Shown: positions 17,398-27,099 of the stretch, piece after piece | How the letters are laid out: the number at the start of each line of letters is the position of its first letter | Numbering within the stretch: the first letter of the stretch is position 1 | NCBI RefSeq assembly: GCF_026020075.1 | Contig: NZ_CP102772.1 | Location: 2,542,001-2,606,000 of the forward strand | Source of the DNA: Bosea sp. NBC_00550 | GTDB lineage: Bacteria; Pseudomonadota; Alphaproteobacteria; Rhizobiales; Beijerinckiaceae | DNA length: 64,000 nucleotides | Direction: 5' to 3' | Notes under the pieces: model-generated | Told to the model about the DNA's origin: nothing | What the model saw: the letters and a program-made list of their open reading frames with translations, nothing else | Database searches by the model: none | Program-made: the position numbers and the translations under genes

Positions 17398-18978
17398 ATG
17401 GCGATGAACACAGGACTTCGTGGATGGGTGCTGGCGGGCTTGTCGATGCTCGCCATTTCCGGCGCGCAGGCGCAGGCGCCCAACAAGAACGCCAAGCTGA
17501 CCGTCGGCTGGGCCGAGCCCATCGACACTCTGAACCCAGCCACGACCGGCGCCCGCAACCAGGGGCCGTTGCTGGTTAACATCTTCGACACGCTGGTCTG
17601 GCTGACGCCGGACTTCAAGGTCGAGCCGTTGCTGGCGGCGAAATGGTCGGTCTCGGCCGATGGCCTGACCTACAGCTTCACCCTGCGCGAAGACGTGAAG
17701 TTCCATGACGGCACGGGCTTCGACGCCGAATCCGTCGTCGAGAACATCAAGTACATCACCAATAAGGACACCGCCGCCAAGGTCTCGATCGCGCTGCTCG
17801 GGCCCTGCAAGGAAGCGGTTGCGACTGCCAAGTATACCGTCGACATCAAATGCGCGACGCCTTACGCGCCGCTGCTGCGGCAGCTGGGCGTGCCCTATCT
17901 CGGCATGCAGTCGCCCGCGGCCATCGTCAAATACGGCAAGGATCTCGGCCTGAACCCGATCGGCACCGGGCCCTATTCCTTCATCAGCTACGAGCCCAAC
18001 CAGAGCCTCGTGGTCAAGCGCAACGAGGCCTACAACTGGAACCCGGCTTCCGTCGGCCATAAGGGGCCGCCCAACATCGCGGAAGTGAAGTTCCAGATCG
18101 TCACCAATCCGCAGGCCCGCGTCAGCCAGTTCCAGGCCGGCCAGTCGCAGATGATGCAGCAAACGCCAGGCGTCCACTGGAACGCGATGCAGAAGATGGA
18201 CCGCTTCACCGCGATTCCGGTCCCAATCACGGGGCTCGGCATCTTCGCCCCGGTCAATGCCAAGAAGTTCCCGACCGACGACGTCGCCGTGCGCCGGGCC
18301 ATTCAATACGCCATCGACAAGAAGGGGGTCGTCCAACTCGCCGAAGCCGGCGCTATCCAGCCTTCGCTGACCCCGCTGCAGCCCTCGATGTTCGGCTACG
18401 ACAAGTCGCTCGAGACGATGTACCCCTATGATCCGGCGAAGGCCGAGGCCACGCTCAAGGAAGGCGGCTGGACCAAGAAGGACGGCTTCTGGGAGAAGGA
18501 CGGCAAGCGCCTTTCCCTGACACTGACCGCGATCTCGACCTCGACCTCCTACCCCCTGCTGGCCCAGGCCATCCAGAACTACCTCCAGAAGGTCGGCATG
18601 GAGGCCAATGTCCAGCTGCTCGCCTCGCCGGCCTGGCTCGCGGCCAACATCAACGGCGACATGTCGCTGACGCCGCTGCAGTATATCGGCGTCGATCCGG
18701 ATGCGCTCTCCGGTTGGTTCACCGCCGGCCAGTACTTCAACTGGAGCCATTATTCGAACCCGAAGCTCGATGCGCTGTTCAAGCAGGGCCGCGAAGAGGG
18801 TGATGCCACCAAGCGCGTCGCGATCTATCAAGAACTCCAGAAGCTACTGATGGACGAGGCGGTGATGCTGCCTATCCGCCAGAACGTCGATCTGGTGATG
18901 ACCTCGAAAAAGCTCACCGGAGTGACCTATTCTGGTGGTGGCTTCGAATATCTCGGTGCGGCTTCGCTGGCCGACTGA
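17398..18978 (+). CDS. Peptide-type ABC transporter substrate-binding protein (family 5)
   Basis: 526-residue extracellular solute-binding protein family 5 (DppA/OppA-like). The signal peptide spans residues 1-25 with a cleavable AISGAQAQA. The family's LRFHDG-type motif appears as REDVKFHDGTGFDAESV near residue 97, and VRRAIQYAIDKKGV near 299 is conserved. The start ATG 17398 has AAGGGG upstream; ATG 17404 is also possible. The gene follows its permeases by 20 bases. The ligand may be a peptide, opine or amino-acid derivative hydrolysed by the downstream amidohydrolase. Confidence 0.93.
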   Translation: MAMNTGLRGWVLAGLSMLAISGAQAQAPNKNAKLTVGWAEPIDTLNPATTGARNQGPLLVNIFDTLVWLTPDFKVEPLLAAKWSVSADGLTYSFTLREDVKFHDGTGFDAESVVENIKYITNKDTAAKVSIALLGPCKEAVATAKYTVDIKCATPYAPLLRQLGVPYLGMQSPAAIVKYGKDLGLNPIGTGPYSFISYEPNQSLVVKRNEAYNWNPASVGHKGPPNIAEVKFQIVTNPQARVSQFQAGQSQMMQQTPGVHWNAMQKMDRFTAIPVPITGLGIFAPVNAKKFPTDDVAVRRAIQYAIDKKGVVQLAEAGAIQPSLTPLQPSMFGYDKSLETMYPYDPAKAEATLKEGGWTKKDGFWEKDGKRLSLTLTAISTSTSYPLLAQAIQNYLQKVGMEANVQLLASPAWLAANINGDMSLTPLQYIGVDPDALSGWFTAGQYFNWSHYSNPKLDALFKQGREEGDATKRVAIYQELQKLLMDEAVMLPIRQNVDLVMTSKKLTGVTYSGGGFEYLGAASLAD

Positions 18979-19056
18979 GCCTGAAGGCAGAGCTGCTCCC
19001 AGCGGCTCCGCCACTCTCTTCCTCGATCAAAATTCGACGCTCCGGGAGCGAATGAC

Positions 19057-20289
19057 GTGAAGACGCTGATCAAGGCCGCCCAACTCATCGACGGAACTGG
19101 CGCCGCTCCGATCAAGGACCCGGTCCTGGTGATCTCCGGCGGTAAGGTCGAGGCGGTTCTCTCGGGCGCGGTTCCGGCCGAATTGGCGTCTGTCGAGGCC
19201 CATGACTGCCCGGGCGCGACCATCCTTCCGGGCCTGATCGACACCCATGTCCATCTGAATCTCCCCGGCGACGGCACCATTCTCGAAGACGCCGTGCGCG
19301 AGACGGAAGGCGTCCTGGTCGCGACCTCGGCGCTGGCGACGGTCAAGGCGCTGAAGGCCGGCATCACGACGCTGCGCGATCTCGGCGCCAAGGGGCGCAC
19401 CGCCATCGATGTCCGCCGCGCCCTGCAACTCGGCCATGGCGACGGCGCCCGCGTCGTGGCCTGCGGGCAGGCGATCACGATCACCGGAGGCCATGTCTGG
19501 TATCTCGGCGGCGAGGCCGATGGCGTCGACGGCGTCCGCAAGAAGGTCCGCGAGATGGTCAAACTCGGCGCCGACTTCATCAAGGTGATGGCGAGCGGCG
19601 GCGGCACCGTCGGCACGCAATCCTGGAACCCCGCCTTCTCGCAGGAAGAGCTCAATGCCATGGTCGACGAGGCTCATCGCTTCGATCGCAAGGCGACAGC
19701 GCATTGCCTCTGCGCGCGTTCGATCGAGATGGCGATCGAGGCCGGCTTCGACCAGCTGGAGCATGCCGGCTTCATCGCCGACGGCAGTGGACGGCAGGTC
19801 TACGAGCCGGCCGTCGCCGAGAAGCTCGCCAAGTCCGGCATTCCCGTGACGGGCACGCTCGCGGTCGGCGGCGCCGTGCTCCGCGAGCTGCGCGCGAGGC
19901 CTTCGCTCACCGAAACCGAGGCGGCTTTCCTGACCCGCTGGGAGAAATCCGCGGCCCAGAATCTGTACCAGTTCCGCCAGCTGCGCGAGGCCGGCGTTAG
20001 ATTCGTCGCCGGAACCGATGCTGGCTGGCGGTTCACGCGCTTCGACGATCTGCCGCTCGAAATGGAGCTGATGCAGGAGGGAGGAATGACGGCGATGGAA
20101 ACGATCGTCGCCGCCACCGGCTATGCGGCGAAGGTCATCGACATCGATGGTCAGACCGGAAGTCTCAAGCCTGGCCTGGCAGCCGACGTCCTTGTTGTCG
20201 GAGCGGATCCCCTGAGCCATCTCGCCGCTTTGCGAGATGTTCGCCTCGTCATGCAGGGCGGCAAGGTCAGGACGGCGTTGTCACGTTAA
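19057..20289 (+). CDS. Amidohydrolase-superfamily enzyme; last codons supplied by an IS6 element
   Basis: 410-residue metal-dependent amidohydrolase of the imidazolonepropionase/Xaa-Pro-dipeptidase-like branch. Metal-site features are DTHVHLN near residue 62, a Lys in DFIKVMASGG near 172, TAHC near 213, LEHAG near 233 and the Asp in VAGTDAGW near 319. It starts at GTG 19057 with GGGAG upstream. The final five codons (TALSR) and stop lie inside the left inverted repeat of the IS at 20274, so the native C-terminus was cut off. All catalytic residues precede the break, so activity may survive. It probably processes the compound imported by the adjacent transporter. Confidence 0.88.
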   Translation: MKTLIKAAQLIDGTGAAPIKDPVLVISGGKVEAVLSGAVPAELASVEAHDCPGATILPGLIDTHVHLNLPGDGTILEDAVRETEGVLVATSALATVKALKAGITTLRDLGAKGRTAIDVRRALQLGHGDGARVVACGQAITITGGHVWYLGGEADGVDGVRKKVREMVKLGADFIKVMASGGGTVGTQSWNPAFSQEELNAMVDEAHRFDRKATAHCLCARSIEMAIEAGFDQLEHAGFIADGSGRQVYEPAVAEKLAKSGIPVTGTLAVGGAVLRELRARPSLTETEAAFLTRWEKSAAQNLYQFRQLREAGVRFVAGTDAGWRFTRFDDLPLEMELMQEGGMTAMETIVAATGYAAKVIDIDGQTGSLKPGLAADVLVVGADPLSHLAALRDVRLVMQGGKVRTALSR

Positions 20290-21086
20290 CCGCCGGCGGG
20301 CGCAGAGGGCGGTTTGGCCAGGTGACGGGCTCAGGCCGTGACACCGGCCACGGCTTTCCAGTGTGCCATGGCATCCAGACGATGCAGGTGGGTGGCGAGA
20401 GCGGAGCGACTGCAGCGGGGCGGAGCAAACAGATTGCGGACAGCGGAGAAGATCGCCACGAACCTCTGCAGACCTCCCGGAGATCGAAAGCCCTGCATCG
20501 CCCACTCGCGTCGTCGCAAAGGCAGGTGCGAGTTCTCGGCCCGGTTGTTGAGGCCCTTGTGCGAGCGATGTTCGATCACCGGCATGATCTGGTGGCGAGC
20601 CGCGCCATAGGAACCGAGCTTGTCGGTGATCATGCGCCGTGGCGGACAGCCCTGCTTCTTGAGAAGGCGCCTCAGCAAGCGCCGCGCTGCCTTGGTGTCG
20701 CGCCGCGTCTGGATGATTTCGTCGAGGACATAGCCGTCCTGATCGACCGCCCGCCACAGCCAGTATTTCTGGCCTCTGATGGTGACGACCACCTCGTCGA
20801 GATGCCAGATGTCGCGGCGGCTCGGCGCCTTGTGCCTGAGGCGGCGGGCATAATCCCGCCCGTACTTCAACGCCCAGCGCCGTATCGTCTCATAGGAGAC
20901 GGCGATGCCGCGCTCCAGCAGCATCTCCTCCACGAGGCGAAGGCTCAGGGGAAAGCGAAAATACAACCACACCGCATGGGCGATGATAGCGGGCGGAAAA
21001 CGATGACGCTTGTAGCTGACGCAGGACAGGCTCATGCCCGCCCATCTACACCCTCGCCGCCACGCCGCAGTTAACGTGACAACGCC
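20274..21086 (-). mobile_element. IS6-family insertion sequence, intact (type B ends)
   Basis: 813-base element with perfect 17-base inverted repeats: GGCGTTGTCACGTTAAC (20274-20290) and its complement (21070-21086). It contains one full-length transposase on the minus strand. Flanking octamers (GTCAGGAC at left, CCTTCCGG at right) differ, and the two flanks belong to unrelated genes. The element therefore marks a rearrangement joint, not a simple insertion. Confidence 0.92.
20331..21035 (-). CDS. IS6-family transposase, apparently intact
   Basis: 234-residue DDE transposase. The N-terminus YKRHRFPPAIIAHAVWLYFR carries the usual IS6 DNA-binding region, and the catalytic residues are D80 (WHLDEVVV), D138 (MITDKLGSY) and E168 (NNRAENSH). 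No frameshift or stop is visible, unlike the other IS6 copies except 57328-58032. It catalyses replicative transposition and cointegrate formation, the family's known behaviour. Confidence 0.93.
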   Translation of the reverse strand: MSLSCVSYKRHRFPPAIIAHAVWLYFRFPLSLRLVEEMLLERGIAVSYETIRRWALKYGRDYARRLRHKAPSRRDIWHLDEVVVTIRGQKYWLWRAVDQDGYVLDEIIQTRRDTKAARRLLRRLLKKQGCPPRRMITDKLGSYGAARHQIMPVIEHRSHKGLNNRAENSHLPLRRREWAMQGFRSPGGLQRFVAIFSAVRNLFAPPRCSRSALATHLHRLDAMAHWKAVAGVTA

Positions 21087-21166
21087 CCTTCCGGCTCGCC
21101 GATAACCGGATCGGGGAGCTCTCGACCTGGAACAAGACGGCCCTGGCGCTCGAATTCAAGGCGCTC

Positions 21167-22183
21167 GTGGAAGAGATCGATCTCGACCCGGAGATCCTGG
21201 AGTTGACTGCTTTCGAGGTCGCTGAAATCGATCTGCATATTGAAAGCCTCGACGAGCAAGCGTCGGCGCCGGACCGGGCGGACCTCCTGCCCGAACCCGG
21301 ACCTGCGGTGACGCGGCCCGGCGATGTCTGGTGCCTTGGACGTCACCGCCTGCTGTGCGGTTCGGCGCTGGAGACGGAGAGCTACCGGCTCCTTCTTCAG
21401 GGGCACCAGGTTCGCGCGGTCTGGTCGGACCCGCCCTATAACGTCGCCGTTTCCGGGCACGTTTGCGGGTCGGGGCAAGTCCAGCATCGCGAGTTCGCGA
21501 TGGCCTCCGGCGAGATGAGCGAGAGCGAGTTCACGTCTTTCCTTGCAACCTATCTCGGCCTGTCCAAGCAGCACTCGCTGCCCGGCTCGCTCCACTACGT
21601 CTGCATGGATGGCCCACACGCCTTCGAGTTGCTGAGCGCCGCGCGGAAAGCCGAGCTGCAGTTCAAGGTCACCTGCACCTGGGCCAAGACCAATGCTGGC
21701 ATGGGTAGCCTTTACCGCCATCAGACAGAGTTCGTGCACGTGTTCAAGAACGGCGGCGTTGAGGTCCCGCACGTCAACAACATTCAGCTGGGCAAGTATG
21801 GTCGCTATCGCACCACGCTGTGGACCTACCCGGGCATCAACACCTTCCGCAAGGGTCGGATGGACGATCTCCAGTCCCACCCGACGGTGAAGCCCTGGGC
21901 ACTGGTAGCGGATGCGATCAAGGACTGCACCGAAATCGGAGACAGCGTTCTCGATTGCTTCTGCGGTTCCGGAACCACGCTGATCGCTGCCGAGAAGGCA
22001 CGGCGGATCGGTTATGGCATCGAGCTCGATCCGATCTATGTCGATGTCGCGGTCCGGCGCTGGCAGGCGCTGACCGGTAAGCAGGCCGTCCACGCTCAGA
22101 CCGGGCAGAGCTTCGCCGCGGTGCAAGCCGAGCGCGCCATGGCGACGGCCGCTGAAAACGCCGTGGAGGTCACCCATGGCTAA
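21167..22183 (+). CDS. DNA methyltransferase, N-terminal ParB domain cut off by IS6
   Basis: N6-adenine/N4-cytosine-type methyltransferase: the catalytic SDPPYNV is near residue 87 and the SAM-binding DCFCGSGTTLIAAEKA near 263. The homologous frame is already open at 21089 and encodes FRLADNRIGELSTWN, the end of the ParB/Srx-like domain usually fused upstream. It begins right at the right end of the IS, so the front of the gene is missing. ATG 21167 is the first remaining ATG. Such ParB-methyltransferase genes precede DUF5681 and terminase genes in alphaproteobacterial prophage-like loci, exactly the order here. The methylase domain looks whole; expression is doubtful. Confidence 0.85.
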   Translation: MEEIDLDPEILELTAFEVAEIDLHIESLDEQASAPDRADLLPEPGPAVTRPGDVWCLGRHRLLCGSALETESYRLLLQGHQVRAVWSDPPYNVAVSGHVCGSGQVQHREFAMASGEMSESEFTSFLATYLGLSKQHSLPGSLHYVCMDGPHAFELLSAARKAELQFKVTCTWAKTNAGMGSLYRHQTEFVHVFKNGGVEVPHVNNIQLGKYGRYRTTLWTYPGINTFRKGRMDDLQSHPTVKPWALVADAIKDCTEIGDSVLDCFCGSGTTLIAAEKARRIGYGIELDPIYVDVAVRRWQALTGKQAVHAQTGQSFAAVQAERAMATAAENAVEVTHG

Positions 22184-22631
22184 GCACCCCCCTTCCCCGG
22201 ACGAGACTACCCCACCCGATCAGTCTGAAGCCGCCAGGGACTACGAGGTTGGCCGTGGCCGAACTCCGACCCACAGCCGCTTCAAGCCCGGCCAGTCCGG
22301 CAACCCCAAGGGCCGCCCCAAAGGAGCGAAAAACCTGAGCACGCTCCTTCGCGAAAAGCTGCAGGCCAAAGTTCCTGTACGCGAGGGAGGGCGGGTCCGG
22401 CATATGTCGAAGGCCGAGATCGGCGCCACCAAGTTCGCCAATCGGTTCGCCGAAACCGGCGATCCCAAGCTCTGCATGGTCCTGCTGAAGCATCTCGAGG
22501 GCGGTCCGGGAGGCAGTGGGGCCACGGTTAGCCAGACTATCGCGACCACGCTGGAAGACCAGGCATCCCATGCTGACATCCTGGCTTGGCACCTCGAGCA
22601 GAACCGGTACACTGACAGCGACGAGATCTGA
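22176..22631 (+). CDS. DUF5681-domain protein (small-terminase position)
   Basis: 151-residue basic protein with the DUF5681 signature: FKPGQSGNPKGRPKGAKN at residues 39-56, then an Arg/Lys-rich helical segment. It overlaps the methyltransferase by 8 bases and ends 2 bases before the large terminase. Its biochemical function is not established; position suggests a packaging or DNA-recognition partner for the terminase. Confidence 0.85.
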   Translation: MAKHPPSPDETTPPDQSEAARDYEVGRGRTPTHSRFKPGQSGNPKGRPKGAKNLSTLLREKLQAKVPVREGGRVRHMSKAEIGATKFANRFAETGDPKLCMVLLKHLEGGPGGSGATVSQTIATTLEDQASHADILAWHLEQNRYTDSDEI

Positions 22632-22633
22632 CC

Positions 22634-24091
22634 ATGAACGATGCGATCGTCGTCAAAGCGCTGCAGAATCTGTACTTGTTTCCGTTCGTCTGGGACGCGT
22701 TCGAGCTTCTTCATCCCGGGCAGAGTTTCATCCCCTCCTGGCATGTCAATGCGATGTGCCTGGCCCTCGAGAAGGTGGTCTCGGGCGAGACCAAGAGACT
22801 CATCATCACCGTTCCGCCGCGGCACGGAAAATCGATCTGTGCCGCGGTGGCCTTGCCGGCCTGGATGCTCGGCAAGGACCCGTCTCTAAAGATCATGGTC
22901 GCGAGTTATGGCAGTGACCTGGCGGCCAAACATGCCCGTGACTTCCGCACGGTGATTACATCGGCATGGTATTCGGCACTGTTCCCGCGCACCCGCCTCG
23001 AGATTGGGGGCAGCCGCGTCGACGAGCAGATCACGACGGCGCAGGGCGGGCGTAAGGCGGTTTCGCTCGGCGGGGCCGTCACCGGCTTTGGCGCAGATCT
23101 GATCATCGTCGATGACCTGATGAAGGCTGCCGATGCCAACTCGCCGGCCGAGCGCCAGCGCGTGCGTGACTACTACGAACAAACCCTCCTCTCTCGCCTC
23201 AACAACAAGAGCGAGGGACGGATCATCATCATTCAGCAGCGGCTGCACGAGGATGACCTGCCCGGCTACCTCCTCGACACTGGGCAGTTCACCCACCTGA
23301 ACCTGCCCGCCATCGCCGTCGAGCCGCAGGACATCCCGCTCGCCTTTGGCAAGATCAAGCATCGCGAACCCCGGACGGCTCTATGCCCCGAGCGCGAGCC
23401 GCTGGACACGCTTGAGAAACTGCGCATCGAAATGGGCGCCTACGTCTTCTCGGCGCAGTATCAGCAAGATCCGACGCCGCCAGGTGGCAATCGCATCCGG
23501 TTGGAGTGGTTTGGCACGTATTCCGGGCCGGTTCGGCGCGAGGAATTCCAGTGGATCGCTCAGAGCTGGGACACGGCTCTGACGGCCGAACCGACGAGCG
23601 ATTTCACCGTGGGAACGACCTGGGGCTTTCGCGATAACCGCTGGCATCTGCTTGATGTCATCCGCGAGCGGCTCGACTTTCCCGAGCTGAAGCGGCGTGT
23701 CGTCGGTCTGGCGAACAAATGGAACGCCGACCATGTGCTGATTGAGCATGCCGGATCGGGGATTTCGCTGATCCAGCAGCTTCGTCATGAGGAAACCCGT
23801 TACTGGCGCTACCATGGCACCAAACCGCGCCTCGACAAGGCAACGCGCCTCGAGGCGCAGACAGCCCGTCTGGAAACCGGACAGTACCTCCTTCCCACTG
23901 AAGCGCACTGGTTGTCGGAATTCCGGCGCGAGCTGCTGGCGTTCCCCATGGGCAAGTTCGACGATCAGGTCGACAGCCTGGTCCAGTTCCTCGAATGGTC
24001 GGCCTCGCCGCGGGCAAGCGGGTTCCTTGTCGAACGCCATCCGGAAACCGGGCGCCCGTTACGGGTCAATCGACCGCAACGGCGCTACTGA
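22634..24091 (+). CDS. Phage terminase large subunit
   Basis: 485-residue packaging ATPase/nuclease. Walker A VPPRHGKS is near residues 60-67, Walker B DLIIVDDLM near 155-163. The RNase H-like nuclease has acidic residues in QSWDTALT near 316, LIEHAGSG near 371 and GKFDDQVDS near 440. The length is normal. It is the only structural-phage gene left intact: no portal, capsid or tail genes follow, so this is a prophage or gene-transfer-agent-like remnant. Confidence 0.93.
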   Translation: MNDAIVVKALQNLYLFPFVWDAFELLHPGQSFIPSWHVNAMCLALEKVVSGETKRLIITVPPRHGKSICAAVALPAWMLGKDPSLKIMVASYGSDLAAKHARDFRTVITSAWYSALFPRTRLEIGGSRVDEQITTAQGGRKAVSLGGAVTGFGADLIIVDDLMKAADANSPAERQRVRDYYEQTLLSRLNNKSEGRIIIIQQRLHEDDLPGYLLDTGQFTHLNLPAIAVEPQDIPLAFGKIKHREPRTALCPEREPLDTLEKLRIEMGAYVFSAQYQQDPTPPGGNRIRLEWFGTYSGPVRREEFQWIAQSWDTALTAEPTSDFTVGTTWGFRDNRWHLLDVIRERLDFPELKRRVVGLANKWNADHVLIEHAGSGISLIQQLRHEETRYWRYHGTKPRLDKATRLEAQTARLETGQYLLPTEAHWLSEFRRELLAFPMGKFDDQVDSLVQFLEWSASPRASGFLVERHPETGRPLRVNRPQRRY

Positions 24092-24130
24092 GCGATACCT
24101 TCGCGCCGTCATGCAGCTGTCGCGGATCTC

Positions 24131-24628
24131 ATGGATGCTCGTTGCGCGGGGAGGCGTGCGAACGGCGGAAATAGGGCGAATTGCATCGCCCTAACAGCAT
24201 TCGACGCGCCAACCCAACATTGCGCTCGGCGAGCTCGAATCCGTGTGATGGTGGCCGGAGCTCGGGACTTCGATCGCCATGTGGCCAAGAACACGCCTTA
24301 CGCCGACTGGGCTTTGGGCTCCAGCAGTCGGGCAAAGAGGATTAGACCAGTGTGCCATCGTCTTGAGCCACAGGAGGACGGCATTCAGAGATCTGGCATC
24401 GCCGTGACCACCCCTGTCGACGTCGTGAGGGCACACTCGATCTACCTCCCACTCGAACCGCGCAACTTGAACGAGCGCCTGTTCGACATTGGGCTATGGC
24501 TGATGGAACGCGAGATCCCGCATCAAGTGCGCATCTCCATGGAGCCGGAGCACCGACGCATCCGCGTGAGTCTTCCCAACGCGAAAGACGCAATGGCCTT
24601 CAGTGATCGATTCGTGATGCGAATTTGA
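24131..24628 (+). CDS. Hypothetical protein, unrecognised
   Basis: A possible 165-codon gene in the 0.9 kb between terminase and groEL. I recognise no family. The C-terminal half (from about residue 90: TPVDVVRAHSIYLPLEP, then WLMEREIPHQVRISMEP) looks more protein-like than the Arg/Cys-rich N-terminal half, so the true start may be nearer 24248 or later. The last codons form one arm of an inverted repeat with the sequence just downstream. It may be a decayed gene. Confidence 0.35.
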   Translation: MDARCAGRRANGGNRANCIALTAFDAPTQHCARRARIRVMVAGARDFDRHVAKNTPYADWALGSSSRAKRIRPVCHRLEPQEDGIQRSGIAVTTPVDVVRAHSIYLPLEPRNLNERLFDIGLWLMEREIPHQVRISMEPEHRRIRVSLPNAKDAMAFSDRFVMRI

Positions 24629-24659
24629 TGCGGGATCGCGCGATCTATGAGCCATAGCC
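24492..24659. repeat. 44-base imperfect inverted repeat at the end of the hypothetical gene
   Basis: Arm 24492-24535 pairs with 24616-24659, with 38 of 44 positions complementary and about 80 bases between. The left arm is inside the reading frame; the right arm covers its stop codon and downstream bases. The right arm ends where the IS6 type-B end remnant begins. It could fold as a long RNA hairpin or be the scar of an inverted duplication. Confidence 0.6.
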
Positions 24660-24766
24660 GATGTCTCACGTTAACTGGGACATTTCGCGGCAAAGTGTAG
24701 ATGAGCGGGCATGTCTCAGCCTTGCATCCCCTACAAGCGCCATCGATTTCCGCCAGCGATCCGACC
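24657..24766 (+). mobile_element. IS6 type-B end remnant (inverted repeat plus transposase N-terminus)
   Basis: TCTCACGTTAACTGGGAC near the left edge matches the type-B end. ATG 24711 then encodes MSQPCIPYKRHRFPPAI, nearly the same as the first 17 residues of the transposase at 21035. Homology stops at about 24762. It is inverted relative to the IS at 20274-21086, so both transposase-start ends point at the methyltransferase-terminase segment between them. Confidence 0.8.
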
Positions 24767-24864
24767 CGATCATGAAGAGGCCGTCGCGCCGACTTCGAAG
24801 AGAAGCCAGGGTCCTGGCGGGACCTCGCCATCGCGCTGCGCTTTGGAGATGCTTGTCGGCAATC

Positions 24865-24913
24865 AGCCAAGGCTCTCACCGCGGGTTCTCATCCCCCGGT
24901 GAGAGCCTTGGCT
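24865..24913. repeat. Perfect 17-bp hairpin
   Basis: AGCCAAGGCTCTCACCG (24865-24881) is exactly complementary to 24897-24913, with a 15-base loop. No T-run follows on either strand. It lies just outside the groESL terminator and may back it up or belong to the vanished neighbour element. Confidence 0.7.
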
Positions 24914-24930
24914 TAACTCGCCCCAAAAGA

Positions 24931-24956
24931 GAAGGCCCGGCTTGCGCCGGGCCTTC
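24931..24956 (-). terminator. Rho-independent terminator of groESL
   Basis: GAAGGCCCGGC and GCCGGGCCTTC form an 11-bp perfect stem with a 4-base loop, 33 bases past the groEL stop on the minus strand. The minus-strand bases after the stem read TCTTTTGGGG, a short T-rich tail. Confidence 0.85.
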
Positions 24957-24988
24957 CATAGTCTTTGCAGAATGCGACGGTGCGGGGA

Positions 24989-26638
<1,650 letters not shown>

Positions 26639-26671
26639 TTATGAAATGACGGAAAGAGCGGTCTCAGTCGT

Positions 26672-26959
26672 TCAGCCGACGACGCCCATGATGTCGGATT
26701 CCTTCATGATGAGGAGATCCTGGCCGTCGATCTTGACCTCGGTGCCCGACCACTTGCCGAACAAGACGCGGTCGCCCTTCTTGACGTCGAGGGCAACGAG
26801 CTTGCCGGCTTCGTCACGCGCGCCGGAACCGACGGCGATCACCTCGCCCTCCTGGGGCTTTTCCTTGGCGGTCTCGGGGATGATGATGCCACCCTTGGTC
26901 TTCTCTTCGCCATCAAGGCGGCGGACCACGACGCGATCATGCAGCGGACGGAACTTCAT
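26672..26959 (-). CDS. groS: Co-chaperonin GroES (Hsp10)
   Basis: 95-residue GroES: it begins with [20 protein letters not shown], has the mobile loop [20 protein letters not shown] near residues 21-40, and ends in [16 protein letters not shown]. It caps the GroEL ring. It is the first gene of the operon, with AGGAAGA upstream of the ATG and a CIRCE-like element further upstream. Confidence 0.98.
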   Translation of the reverse strand: MKFRPLHDRVVVRRLDGEEKTKGGIIIPETAKEKPQEGEVIAVGSGARDEAGKLVALDVKKGDRVLFGKWSGTEVKIDGQDLLIMKESDIMGVVG

Positions 26960-27027
26960 GGTTCTGTCTTCCTATTGGTAGGATTTCGGTGCGAGCATCT
27001 TTCGACGGGCTCGCAAGGGGATACCCG

Positions 27028-27054
27028 TTAGCAGTCTCGATCCATGAGTGCCAA
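27028..27054. promoter_or_regulatory. CIRCE-like HrcA operator upstream of groESL
   Basis: TTAGCAGTC-N9-GAGTGCCAA differs from the consensus TTAGCACTC-N9-GAGTGCTAA at one base in each arm. It lies 69 bases upstream of the groES start. HrcA repression is known for such elements in alphaproteobacteria. A possible minus-strand -35 TTGACT lies at 27090-27095, just a few bases from an IS6 relic. Confidence 0.8.
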
Positions 27055-27099
27055 TCGATGGCGGCAGCTAGGCGCGCGACCGCCGCTAGAGTCAAGGAG

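Noticed and set aside
16405..18978. Apparent 857-residue protein ending in the peptide-binding protein
   Set aside because: The first third is an out-of-frame copy of the DppC-like gene; the real start is the signal-peptide ATG at 17398.
20274..24766. Active prophage
   Set aside because: Only methyltransferase, DUF5681 and large terminase are present; no portal, capsid, tail, integrase or lysis genes, and no attachment sites were seen.
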